Below the pieces are notes generated by a model. That model ran no database searches, had not been told where the DNA came from, and saw only the letters and a program-made list of their open reading frames with translations. Positions 34,155-42,734 of a DNA stretch of 64,000 nucleotides are shown here, piece after piece. Position numbers and translations under genes: made by a program. Positions within the stretch are counted from its first letter, which is position 1. Every line of letters begins with the position of its first letter. The DNA comes from Bacillota bacterium (GTDB lineage: Bacteria > Bacillota > Clostridia > Lachnospirales > Lachnospiraceae): assembly GCA_023437365.1 (NCBI GenBank), contig JAEZGK010000002.1, forward strand, positions 1 through 64,000, in the 5' to 3' direction.

Positions 34155-35102
34155 CTACCTCAGGTTCTTGATTCTCTTTGCCAGCTCTTCGATATGCTGC
34201 TCATCCGTACCACAGCAGCCTCCCAGAATCTGAAAACCATGCCCTGTATGTAATTTCATAATTTCTTCTGCCAGCTCAGCCGGTTCGGAGCTGATGATCT
34301 CACAGCTGCCGTCCAGCTCCTCGGGTGTTAAGGGTGAAGCATTGGCTTGAATACCTTTAAAACGATTTCTTACAAGCTCGGTTTGATTGAAATTCCAGGC
34401 AAGTGCTTTCCCGACATTGACCGGATGGACACAGTTCGTCATATAGAAAATAGGTTTTATCTCAACTGAATTCTCGATTATCTCAATTGCAGCATGGATC
34501 GTGGTTCCATCGATCATCCTTCCGTTCGTTCGGATCATCAGACTGATGATATAAGGTAAACCGGTTTCCGCCATAGCCTCTGCCATACCGATTGCCTCCG
34601 GTAGTGTCGGCATAATGGCAGCATAGAGATAATCGACTTGGGCCTCGGCAAAAAGCTTAGCCTGCCAGGAATGATATTCATAAGCTTCGTTGGCATTCAG
34701 TGCTTCGGTACCTTTGTACGCATCTCCCTTACAGCCCATCATCCCACCAAGGTAAATCTCCGTATGCGACGGATCCTTTTCCATCGCTTCCCTCTGCAGC
34801 TTACGATAGAACTCAACATTATCCTTAATCAGTTCTTCTCCGTAAGAGGAATTCCTCACATTGTCTCTGCTCGCCCTTCGGGTCGGTGTCATAAGCATCA
34901 TCGGAATCTGATATTTGGCAGCGATATCTAGATATTGATTTGTAATTTTAGTGATCGCCCCTCTTGCATCCTCCCGGTAGATGAGGCTTGCATTCGCCAC
35001 CTCAGAATCATATACGATACCATACTCGTTTCTCAGACGAATTCCCAGTGCCCCCTCTGTCAAAATAGTCCGTCCAGACTGATAAGCTTCCCTGAAATTC
35101 AT
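34155..35102 (-). CDS. Homocysteine S-methyltransferase family protein
   Basis: A 315-residue TIM-barrel protein. It starts with TILTEGALGIRLR, has FYMTNCVHPVNVGKAL (first zinc-ligand region, Cys), and ends with GFQILGGCCGTDEQHIEELA (the paired Cys of the zinc site). These enzymes move a methyl group from S-methylmethionine or a similar donor to homocysteine. The sequence is more divergent than MmuM, so another thiol acceptor is possible. It has its own terminator. Confidence 0.85.
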   Translation of the reverse strand: MNFREAYQSGRTILTEGALGIRLRNEYGIVYDSEVANASLIYREDARGAITKITNQYLDIAAKYQIPMMLMTPTRRASRDNVRNSSYGEELIKDNVEFYRKLQREAMEKDPSHTEIYLGGMMGCKGDAYKGTEALNANEAYEYHSWQAKLFAEAQVDYLYAAIMPTLPEAIGMAEAMAETGLPYIISLMIRTNGRMIDGTTIHAAIEIIENSVEIKPIFYMTNCVHPVNVGKALAWNFNQTELVRNRFKGIQANASPLTPEELDGSCEIISSEPAELAEEIMKLHTGHGFQILGGCCGTDEQHIEELAKRIKNLR

Positions 35103-35232
35103 ATTTTTCTCCTATCTTACACTTTATTTAAGTCATTCTGCTGATAACCTGTTCTCCTGCTTATAATCTTTATATCAGACTGATGATCTCCAATCTAAGC
35201 ACATGGTATCAGTCAGCCCCCCGGCTTTAAGT

Positions 35233-36171
35233 TTATGCGTTTTGAATCAGTCCTCTGATCTCCTGCTCCAGCTTCTTCTGGTTCTCGAGATTAGCTTTCT
35301 TCAAGGCACTAAGCTTATACAGTACCTCCTGTACCTGCCCCCTGACATTTTTGACACTATCCAGGGATTCTCCAATTCTCGATTGCATGCACCAGTCAGC
35401 AATCAATCCGTCAAAGAAGAAATCGGCGAATTTTCCGAATTCATCCATCGAAAAGGTTATCCCCTGATTGATTTTGACATCCGCCAGCTCCGTACGAAAC
35501 CCGGATAGCTTCGTCTGAATGATCTCTGCTTCTCCCTTGGCATCATCGATATGGGAATGCTTTGCCAGATCCGAGATCAGGCCACCACCCAACAGATCAA
35601 AGGTTCCCCAGCCCTCTGCACTATCCAGACTGTTCAAGGCACGTTCAATATGTTCCATGACCTCATTTCCAGCGGCTATCGCTTCTTCCAGCTCCTTCTG
35701 ATTATTTTTCAGAGCCGGGAGTTGTGAAGACAGCTCCAGAAGCCTTTGCCCGGTTTCTGAATTAGCTTCAATAATAAGCTCTCTCTTCTTCTCATATAAG
35801 CTGTCATATTCGCTCTGACAGCTCTTATATTCCAGCAGTTCCTCTCCCAGCTCCTTGATTCGCTTCTCAATCTGAGTGAACTCAGCAGCTGCCTGTTCAT
35901 ACTTCAGGGCTGCGGCCAATGCTTCCTTCCGTTCTTCCTCTACCCGTTCTCCGAGCTTTCCAAGCATCGAATAGAACAGATGAGGCAGGCTTTTCTTCTC
36001 TAACTGATCTACATCTGCATTTTCCTTATCAAGAACAGCTTGATATTCTTCCAGTTTAAGCTTCAGTATCTTCTGTTGTTCCATCAAATCCTCCAGCATG
36101 GAGCAAAGCTTCTTACGGCGGCAGACCTTATTCATTGCCTCCTCCAGCTGAGCGTTAATCTTTTCATACAT
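35233..36171 (-). CDS. Coiled-coil hypothetical protein
   Basis: About 312 residues, mostly long helices rich in Glu, Lys and Leu (for example EDLMEQQKILKLKLEEYQAVLDKENADVDQLEKK and QLPALKNNQKELEEAIAAGN). A Gly-rich break (WGTFDLLGGGLISDLAKHSH) lies near residue 195. No signal peptide or membrane segment is visible. The function is unknown. An inverted repeat CAGTCTCAGT...ACTGAGACTG (36207-36242) lies 36 bp ahead of the start codon. Confidence 0.75.
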   Translation of the reverse strand: MYEKINAQLEEAMNKVCRRKKLCSMLEDLMEQQKILKLKLEEYQAVLDKENADVDQLEKKSLPHLFYSMLGKLGERVEEERKEALAAALKYEQAAAEFTQIEKRIKELGEELLEYKSCQSEYDSLYEKKRELIIEANSETGQRLLELSSQLPALKNNQKELEEAIAAGNEVMEHIERALNSLDSAEGWGTFDLLGGGLISDLAKHSHIDDAKGEAEIIQTKLSGFRTELADVKINQGITFSMDEFGKFADFFFDGLIADWCMQSRIGESLDSVKNVRGQVQEVLYKLSALKKANLENQKKLEQEIRGLIQNA

Positions 36172-36206
36172 AATTCTGTAACCTCCCGATTTCGATCCCT
36201 TCAAGC

Positions 36207-36242
36207 CAGTCTCAGTCGGAGATTGTATACCCACTGAGACTG
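36207..36242. promoter_or_regulatory. Inverted repeat upstream of the coiled-coil gene
   Basis: Perfect arms CAGTCTCAGT (36207-36216) and ACTGAGACTG (36233-36242) lie close to the start codon of the coiled-coil gene. It may be an operator or an mRNA leader hairpin. Confidence 0.5.
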
Positions 36243-36394
36243 ACTGATTAAACTCACCAGCTTAGAAGTGAGTGATTTCTCCGACGAGACCGTATCTTAT
36301 CATGAATTATATAATATATGAGAAGAAATAACATTAAAAAATGATGAAAATATACAAATGTAAGATAAATTTAATGTGCTTCGGATATTGACAA

Positions 36395-37327
36395 TTAAAT
36401 CAGGTGAAGCAGCTCAACCACCCAGCGCATCGGACTGACATAGCTAATCATACGCAGCAGCCAAGGCATCGACTCTACTGCCACGAATGTTCCTCCAAGC
36501 AGTGACATCAATACAGCGACGGAGGATCCAAGTACACCAGCCTGTACCTCACTTTTACTAATCAGACATATCACAACTGAGACCAGAGTTGCAAATACCG
36601 CGATTGCCAAAGCAAGAATTCCGAACTCTGACAGACTTAAGTGAAATCCGTTGGATAATTTCGACAGCAGAGCCATACAGAACAACACCTGCAGAAATGT
36701 CATCAAGAAGACGGAAGCAATATGACCGGCTATATAACCTACTTTCGTATTTTTCGCATATTGATACCTTAGATAAGTTCCTGATTGCTTATCCCTTATA
36801 ATCAGAGAGGCGTATAGTATAGTAAAAACCATGAACAGAGTCAGCAGCATTGTGATACTGCGCTCTGTTTCCTGTAGTCCTTTCTGCTTCAACCCCTCTA
36901 AGACCAGCGGTTCCCGATTGATCACTGCCGCCGTCACCGCTTTTTGCAGGAAGTTGGTATACCTCTCAGGCTTGTTGGCTATTATCCTAAGTTCACTTAA
37001 GCTCTCTCCGCGGCAATCAAATACCACTTGATAATGACCGGTCATCAGATCCATATTCAGACTTTCTTCCTTTGCCGGGGTAAAGCTTATTCCTTTGGTT
37101 TGGTCAAGTACCTGAGTTAGGATAGCCCGATAGTCCCCTTCTTCGGGTTCAGAGGAGGTAGTTCCCTCCCCTGTCGTAAGTACCCCCACCCTGAGAGAAA
37201 CCTTTTCAAAATCAATGAAACCGAACAGTGTACATAGAATTAACGGCAGCAGAAAGGTAACTGCAAAGAGTGGTTTATGCTGAAAATACCTTTTCAGATT
37301 ATTTATTATAACCGGGAAGCACCCCAT
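36395..37327 (-). CDS. ABC-2 type transporter permease
   Basis: About 310 residues. An N-terminal membrane helix (FAVTFLLPLILCTLFGF) is followed by a soluble domain, then five more hydrophobic segments with the ABC-2 end motif FVAVESMPWLLRMISYVSPMRWVVELL. ATG at 37327 follows AGGAGG and lies inside the last codons of the upstream permease gene, an overlap of 29 bp that indicates translational coupling. It forms an exporter with the permease at 37299-38066 and the ATPase at 38127. Confidence 0.88.
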   Translation of the reverse strand: MGCFPVIINNLKRYFQHKPLFAVTFLLPLILCTLFGFIDFEKVSLRVGVLTTGEGTTSSEPEEGDYRAILTQVLDQTKGISFTPAKEESLNMDLMTGHYQVVFDCRGESLSELRIIANKPERYTNFLQKAVTAAVINREPLVLEGLKQKGLQETERSITMLLTLFMVFTILYASLIIRDKQSGTYLRYQYAKNTKVGYIAGHIASVFLMTFLQVLFCMALLSKLSNGFHLSLSEFGILALAIAVFATLVSVVICLISKSEVQAGVLGSSVAVLMSLLGGTFVAVESMPWLLRMISYVSPMRWVVELLHLI

Positions 37328-38066
37328 AGATATATTCCTCCTTTTTAAATAGTAGTACGGCCAACACAGTAAAGCAAAGTCCAATGATCAGACACAGCAG
37401 GATAGTGATCCATAAAAGTCCTGCTTTACCGTCATAGATGCAGCTGAACATGCTGCGGTTAATCCAGGTCAGAGGTGACACTCTGATCACAGTTTCCCAA
37501 GTAGGGTTCAGGCTCCCGAAGGGATAGAAGGCCCCTGCCAGAATACCTGCTGCCATGACCGGAATATTTATCATGTTCTTAACCATCAGGAAATTTTTGA
37601 TTCCATATCCGATGAACAAACCGGCACTACACACGGTAAAGCTCAGTGCAGAAAGCAGCATCAGTATCTGCAGGAAATCCTCCTTGATTGGCAGCTTCAG
37701 CACCAGCATATTAAAAAGGAGCACTACCAGGTTACAACAGCTTAAGATAATCGAGCAGGACAAAAGCCTGGATAGTATCAGCTGGAACTTAGAGATCGGA
37801 GTAAACAAGAAGCGAATGGCAGTTTTTTTATAAGCCTCTTCCTTGGCCGCATAAGCAGCCGTGATGATTGACAATGCGATACAAAAGGGAAGGGTTACGA
37901 TACTGTAATAGTGATAGCCGGTAAAAGCGTTCCCATAGCTCTCCGAGGACAGATATCCCAGGATCACGGTCAGAAGCACCGGGAAGATAATATTATAACC
38001 GATAAAAAATCCATCCTTTGACCTTCGTCTTAAATCTTGCCCCAGCAGGCAAATAAATGTATTCAT
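37299..38066 (-). CDS. ABC-2 type transporter permease
   Basis: About 255 residues with six membrane helices and the ABC-2 membrane-domain pattern (AAKEEAYKKTAIRFLFTPISKFQLILSRLLS, and FYPFGSLNPTWETVIRVSPLTWINRSMF near the C-terminus). ATG at 38066 follows GGAGAG. It partners the adjacent permease; both probably form a heterodimer driven by the ATPase just upstream. The substrate is unknown; lantibiotics and drugs are common for PadR-linked exporters. Confidence 0.88.
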   Translation of the reverse strand: MNTFICLLGQDLRRRSKDGFFIGYNIIFPVLLTVILGYLSSESYGNAFTGYHYYSIVTLPFCIALSIITAAYAAKEEAYKKTAIRFLFTPISKFQLILSRLLSCSIILSCCNLVVLLFNMLVLKLPIKEDFLQILMLLSALSFTVCSAGLFIGYGIKNFLMVKNMINIPVMAAGILAGAFYPFGSLNPTWETVIRVSPLTWINRSMFSCIYDGKAGLLWITILLCLIIGLCFTVLAVLLFKKEEYIYGVLPGYNK

Positions 38067-38126
38067 ATTACTCTCCGTTCCGCTGCCCTTCGGCAGCAAA
38101 TATTATCAATCGCAGGATCCTTCAAA

Positions 38127-38876
38127 TTATTCATCCCGCAGCTCTTTACCGGTCAGCTGTAAAAATATTTCCTCAAGACTATGGCAGCCCTGCGCTTCAT
38201 ATTTCTCCTTGAAGGCTTTTTTCTCCATATCCTCAAGCAGCGTTCCATGATCCATCACAACGACCCGGTTACAGATTGCCTCTATCTCCTCCATATAATG
38301 GGACACATAGATGACAGAGGTTCCTCGTCTGTTCAAGCTTTTGATGGACTCCATAATATGATTTCTGGATTGTGGATCAATTCCTACCGTTGGCTCATCC
38401 ATAATCAAAAGCTTCGGTGTATGGGCAATAGAGCAGGCAATATTCAACCTCCTCTTCATCCCACCCGAGAACTTGCTCGGCAGCTCCGAGCGATGCTCCC
38501 ACAGACCGACAAATTCCAGGGCTTCTCTGGTTCGCTGCTTCAGATCGGTTCCCTTATGACCGTATAAGGAGCAGAAAAACCTGACATTGTCATACGCACT
38601 GATATCTTCATAAACAGCAATATCCTGAGGTACCACTCCGATAAAGCGTTTGAAGGCCTTTAAATTTTCCTTAGTTCTTTGACTTTGGAACAGGATATCT
38701 CCCTCGCCTTTCTCCTCTACATCGATAATCATTTTAATGGTAGTGCTTTTCCCCGCTCCATTGGGTCCAATGAAGCCCAGGATATCCCCTTCTGCAACTT
38801 TCAGGCTGAGTCGGTCCACAACCTTTTTCTCACCATAGCTTTTTGATAAATTCTTTACCTCCAGTAATGCATTCAT
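38127..38876 (-). CDS. ABC-2 transporter ATP-binding protein
   Basis: A 249-residue nucleotide-binding subunit. Walker A is GPNGAGKST, the Q-loop is VVPQDIAVY, the signature is FSGGMKRRLNIA, Walker B is LLIMDEPTVGIDP, and the H-loop is VSHYMEE. It belongs to the CcmA/DrrA type that drives drug or polyketide exporters. It is first in the three-gene exporter operon. ATTGGAT/ATCCAAT elements upstream (38914-38963) are shared with the PadR gene promoter. Confidence 0.93.
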   Translation of the reverse strand: MNALLEVKNLSKSYGEKKVVDRLSLKVAEGDILGFIGPNGAGKSTTIKMIIDVEEKGEGDILFQSQRTKENLKAFKRFIGVVPQDIAVYEDISAYDNVRFFCSLYGHKGTDLKQRTREALEFVGLWEHRSELPSKFSGGMKRRLNIACSIAHTPKLLIMDEPTVGIDPQSRNHIMESIKSLNRRGTSVIYVSHYMEEIEAICNRVVVMDHGTLLEDMEKKAFKEKYEAQGCHSLEEIFLQLTGKELRDE

Positions 38877-38913
38877 TTTACTTCCTCCTTTTTCTCAATT
38901 TTATTATAATTTT

Positions 38914-38963
38914 ATCCAATATATTTTATTTAACATTATAATACTCAATATTGGATATATTGG
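38914..38963. promoter_or_regulatory. Probable PadR operator ahead of the ABC exporter
   Basis: ATCCAATATAT (38914-38924) and CAATATTGGATATATTGG (38946-38963) form inverted repeats about 40-90 bp upstream of the ATPase start. The same TATCCAAT...ATTGGATA pair occurs at 39849-39887, upstream of the PadR gene. Confidence 0.65.
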
Positions 38964-39072
38964 TGATAATATAGAGCTTGCATCGTGATTTTTTAATCAC
39001 GATAGGCAAACTCTTTCCATCTCACATAAGCTTACAAAGCTTTAAAACCGATGAGTTCTTATCCTCTTCACC

Positions 39073-39795
39073 CTACTTCTTCTTAATCTGGCTCTCCAGC
39101 TCATTGATGATTTTATCCAGGTTTACGACAGCATTTTCCGGATCTTTCATAATCTCATCCTTAAGTCTCATCGCATACTGTAATCTCAGCTCCTCCTCGG
39201 ATACGCTGTTCTTTTCCTCCATCCGATTAAAATCTATGGTCTTAATAAACTGCTCCGTCCCATGGCTGGCTTCAATATATTGATCAAGATTAGCCAACAA
39301 CTCTTCATGCCAGCGAATCTGAAAGCTGATATTCTCAATGGTCATCTGAAAGCTGAGTTTAGACAAATCTGTAATATCACCCTTGATGTCATACCATTTT
39401 CCCCAATATTCCTTCTGCTCCCGTAGCTTGGCGATGTGAGACGTGATACATATCTCCAGCTCTTCCTTGGAAAGTGTTCCAAGAATCGGATCAGTATAAA
39501 ACTTAAAGGAACCGATATTGGTAATCGGTGTGTCCATGGCCTCAAGCATCTGTCTGCGGAGCTCTTCCCGGCCGCTCTCGGTAATTTCATAGATCTTTCG
39601 TACTCTCGACCCGGTACGCTCTTCCCTTAGCACACGGATAAACTGATCCTTCTCCAGCTTAGTCAAAGCGTAATAGATGGACCCGGATAATATTTTCGTC
39701 CACTGTTCAATATTCGAAACCTGAAGAAACTTCTGGATTTCATAGCCATGGGTTGGCTTCATATTCAAATAATACAAGATAAATGCACTGATCAT
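39073..39795 (-). CDS. PadR-family transcriptional regulator
   Basis: About 240 residues. The winged helix reads MISAFILYYLNMKPTHGYEIQKFLQVSNIEQWTKILSGSIYYALTKLEKDQFI. A C-terminal helical domain of about 150 residues follows and is longer than in small PadR proteins. The ATG at 39795 follows AAGGA by 6 bp; a longer frame from 39894 crosses the TATCCAAT operator. It lies directly upstream of the ABC exporter, the expected target. Confidence 0.85.
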   Translation of the reverse strand: MISAFILYYLNMKPTHGYEIQKFLQVSNIEQWTKILSGSIYYALTKLEKDQFIRVLREERTGSRVRKIYEITESGREELRRQMLEAMDTPITNIGSFKFYTDPILGTLSKEELEICITSHIAKLREQKEYWGKWYDIKGDITDLSKLSFQMTIENISFQIRWHEELLANLDQYIEASHGTEQFIKTIDFNRMEEKNSVSEEELRLQYAMRLKDEIMKDPENAVVNLDKIINELESQIKKK

Positions 39796-39848
39796 TTGGT
39801 ATCCTTCCAGACTGATTGTCTCAATGTATTTCAGAATTTCACATCCGT

Positions 39849-39887
39849 TATCCAATCTTGAGTATATTATATATTCAACATTGGATA
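39849..39887. promoter_or_regulatory. Probable PadR autoregulatory operator
   Basis: TATCCAAT (39849-39856) and ATTGGATA (39880-39887) form a perfect inverted repeat in the promoter region of the PadR gene and match the elements ahead of the ABC exporter. Confidence 0.6.
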
Positions 39888-39954
39888 ATGTCAATACTTA
39901 TGCTTTCAATTATATATCATCTTAAGGAGAATAACTTCTACTCCTGCTTTGCAA

Positions 39955-40650
39955 CTATCTGTCAGTTTTGCCCAATCTTTTGCATACACCCTTTAGCCTG
40001 CGCGAATCATTGAGATGAACCACCTGGTGCCTTGTTATCGGCATCAGGAGAATTCCTGCTACGTTCTTTCTACCCCAGAAATCCAGCAGCCAGGCAGCCT
40101 CAGGACGAGTTGAAACACCGCCGGCTTCAGCAATTCTTCGGATACCCTTCTGAGGAACCTTTCTCTTTAAATCTTCGAATTGTAAGTCTTCCAGAATCTC
40201 TTTGACTCTTCGGCCTACCTCATTCCGATATTGACATAGTGCATCCCTATCCACCTCATTACTAAAGCTGATGATTTCCTCATCCGTCATCGCATTCCCG
40301 GTATCGGTCACCATGGTATTCAGCCTTCTATTCCAGGTTTCCTCCAACACCTGTTCGCGGTCTGCAATCAGATAATTTGCTGTAAGATCTTCAATTCTTG
40401 TGATATGCCAGATATTCCAGGCAATCGTATCATCCTTTGTCGTCGGCATTGTACGAAATACAGTATCCTCAAGGTTCTCCCAGAGCTCGTCCATATAAGT
40501 CGGTTCTGTTCCTGCATATACCTCCCGACAATGAACCATTGAGTGCATCTGCAGTAGCAGCGCCCTCATATTAGCAAAATCTTCCTTCTGCTTCATAAGC
40601 TCCCGAAGCCTTGCCTGCATCGGATTCCAATCGATTTTATCGTTTGCCAC
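39955..40650 (-). CDS. DinB-like metal-binding protein
   Basis: A 231-residue four-helix-bundle protein of the DinB/DfsB group. TIAWNIWHITRIEDLTANYLIAD holds the first His ligand, and LLMPITRHQVVHLNDSRRLK holds His residues near the C-terminus that would complete the metal site. Related proteins include thiol transferases (bacillithiol or mycothiol S-transferases), but many are uncharacterised. It is a single gene. Confidence 0.8.
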   Translation of the reverse strand: MANDKIDWNPMQARLRELMKQKEDFANMRALLLQMHSMVHCREVYAGTEPTYMDELWENLEDTVFRTMPTTKDDTIAWNIWHITRIEDLTANYLIADREQVLEETWNRRLNTMVTDTGNAMTDEEIISFSNEVDRDALCQYRNEVGRRVKEILEDLQFEDLKRKVPQKGIRRIAEAGGVSTRPEAAWLLDFWGRKNVAGILLMPITRHQVVHLNDSRRLKGVCKRLGKTDR

Positions 40651-40951
40651 GCCATAACCCCCTTACTATTAAGATTAGCTATCCTCCTGTTTTTGTTATC
40701 TAAGCGCTCATTATTTTCTTACTTCAATTATCTTATCCCACTCTTAACCATTTGTAAATCATTCCATAACCAGATATTTTATATGGCCCATAACTATGCC
40801 TTCCGTCTGCTCCGCACTAATTCGTCTACAATTTAAAGTGCGAAAAGCCCCGGTACCTAGGACCGCACACCTGTCAGCTCTTTCGTCTGGCCTGGCATAC
40901 AGCTCATACCGGGGTTCTCTGTCTTCTTTAATATAAGGCCCGTCTATCAGC

Positions 40952-41812
40952 TTACTTCTTCTTTTGGATTGGGATCCATATCTCGCTTTGGTAATCTGCT
41001 GCGCTTCCGTCTCCGTCACTGTACCATTCTATCTCGGCAGTTCCTGCATGCTCATAGCCTGAGGAGGGGAACCATTCACTGTAGATTCGCTTCCATACTG
41101 CCTGAATAGCATCCGGCATCGGACCCACACATTCGAATACCACCCAGAGACCTGCAGCTACCTTCAGCTCCTCCATTCCCTCCGGAATGTCTTTGTCTGT
41201 GGCACTGGCTATAAAGTAGTCAAAATCTGACTCTCTGAAATTGGCGCAGATACCCATTACTCCGCTTGGCTCCTGATTCGACAGCGCCATAATCTGAGCA
41301 TAGGAACCATCCTTACACAATTCCTCCCAAATCTGAGGTACACGTGCGAAATTAGCTCCGCCCTTATTGGTTATGGCTTCTTTCTTTCCTACGAACCGCA
41401 TCGTAGGTTTTTCTTCAATTCGATACTTCATCTCTTTTCCTCCTAGAACAGATAAATGAAAGGTTATTCGGGGAAAGGATGATAACGGTACTCCATGTAC
41501 CCTGATCATGCTGGGCGCTATACCATGCATATTAATGAATGCTCTGGTAAAGGCTGTTGGCGAAGTATAGCCATACTTCATTGCTATATCAATGATCTTC
41601 TCCGAGCTGTTTAGCAAATCGAAGGCAGCCAGTGTCATACGTCTCTGTCTGACATAATCACTAAGTCCCATCCCTGCGACAAAGGAAAACATCCTTTGAA
41701 AATGAAAGAGTGAACAGCAGGCAATCTTTGCCGCCTCATTATAATCTATTTCATCCTCCAGCCTCTCCTCGATATAGTCGATAGCGGCATTCATATGATC
41801 CAACCAGTCCAT
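40952..41812 (-). CDS. AraC-family regulator with GyrI-like effector domain
   Basis: A 286-residue regulator. The N-terminal AraC HTH pair reads IEERLEDEIDYNEAAKIACCSLFHFQRMFSFVAGMGLSDYVRQRRMTLAAFDLL and IDIAMKYGYTSPTAFTRAFINMHGIAPSM. Residues about 130-286 form a GyrI-like (Rob/BmrR-type) small-molecule binding domain (MKYRIEEKPTMRFVGKKEAI and EWFPSSGYEHAGTAEIEWYSDGD). It probably senses a drug-like or lipophilic compound. The truncated gene at 22759 is from the same family. Confidence 0.9.
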   Translation of the reverse strand: MDWLDHMNAAIDYIEERLEDEIDYNEAAKIACCSLFHFQRMFSFVAGMGLSDYVRQRRMTLAAFDLLNSSEKIIDIAMKYGYTSPTAFTRAFINMHGIAPSMIRVHGVPLSSFPRITFHLSVLGGKEMKYRIEEKPTMRFVGKKEAITNKGGANFARVPQIWEELCKDGSYAQIMALSNQEPSGVMGICANFRESDFDYFIASATDKDIPEGMEELKVAAGLWVVFECVGPMPDAIQAVWKRIYSEWFPSSGYEHAGTAEIEWYSDGDGSAADYQSEIWIPIQKKK

Positions 41813-41894
41813 ATCATCACCTCCCGATGAATTAAGTCTACACGATTCTAATTTTACAATCCTCTCTTTTTCTGTTCTTTTATGAGAGAAAAGA

Positions 41895-41928
41895 GTCTTG
41901 GCAAAGCTTACTTTGGCTCAGCCAAGAC
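41895..41928 (-). terminator. Terminator of the sugar-utilisation operon
   Basis: Arms GTCTTGGC and GCCAAGAC, followed on the minus strand by TCTTTTCTC. It lies about 90 bp after the pgmB stop. Confidence 0.65.
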
Positions 41929-42014
41929 CCCATGATTCCAGTTTCACAATATTATTTATGTATTTGAAGGTGCTGTACTGTGACTAAGTATACACCTTAA
42001 CTCATATGATTACT

Positions 42015-42662
42015 TTATTGTGCACAGCAGATTTGAATCAGTTTAGAAAAGGTGAAAAGGCTATAGGTTGCTTCGGAATAACCGAACGCATCACCGATTG
42101 CTGCACTGTCCATACCTGCAGCACGAGCTGCATCAATACCGGCTTTGGCATCTTCAACTACGAGGCACAGGGAAGGATTGATATTAAGGAATTCTGCGGC
42201 TTTTTGAAATACCTCCGGATCCGGCTTGGACCTCGTGATATTATTACCATCAGAAATAGCGTCAAAATAATTATAAAGACCGATTTGTTCCAGAATTAGT
42301 CTTGCATTTTTACTGGACGAACCGATGGCTAGGTATAGGCCTCTCATTCTAAGGTGATCTAAGGTATCCTTGATCTCTTTGCTCAAATCCTTTTCTGACA
42401 TCTCATTCAACAGCTCTTTATAAATTACATTCTTCTCCTCAGCCAACTGTATCTTTTCCTCCTGTGCCAAAGGAGCACCCTGCCATTTCTCCAGGATGAT
42501 GTCGAGGCTGTCCATACGGCTGACACCGCGAAGTCTGTTATTGATTTTCTCATCAAAATAAACTCCCAGCTTGTCAGCCATCTGCTTCCATGCCAGATAA
42601 TGATAACGGTCGGTATGACAGATCACTCCATCTAGGTCAAATATAATTGCTTTATATTTCAT
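42015..42662 (-). CDS. pgmB: Beta-phosphoglucomutase
   Basis: A 215-residue HAD-family phosphatase-like mutase that turns beta-glucose-1-phosphate into glucose-6-phosphate. IIFDLDGVICHTDRYHYLAWK holds the nucleophile D9 and acid-base D11. NNRLRGVSRMDSLDIIL is the cap-domain substrate-specificity region, and LAIGSSSKNA and CLVVEDAKAGIDAARAAG complete the HAD motifs. It directly follows the GH65 phosphorylase, which releases beta-glucose-1-phosphate. The two steps complete phosphorolysis of the disaccharide. Confidence 0.93.
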   Translation of the reverse strand: MKYKAIIFDLDGVICHTDRYHYLAWKQMADKLGVYFDEKINNRLRGVSRMDSLDIILEKWQGAPLAQEEKIQLAEEKNVIYKELLNEMSEKDLSKEIKDTLDHLRMRGLYLAIGSSSKNARLILEQIGLYNYFDAISDGNNITRSKPDPEVFQKAAEFLNINPSLCLVVEDAKAGIDAARAAGMDSAAIGDAFGYSEATYSLFTFSKLIQICCAQ

Positions 42663-42734
42663 CCTTTTTCACCTTTCTATCCAATGATATCTATTATTAT
42701 GATATCACGTTCGGCTACATTAGACAATATTCCG

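Noticed and set aside
36395..37384. Longer N-terminus for the ABC-2 permease starting at 37384
   Set aside because: The longer frame has no ribosome site and would add residues before the first membrane helix. ATG 37327 has a well-placed AGGAGG.
40759..41019. An 86-codon minus-strand open frame after the AraC/GyrI-like gene
   Set aside because: It overlaps the 3' end of that gene by 68 bp, has no ribosome site, and its Arg-rich content shows no family. It is most likely a chance frame.
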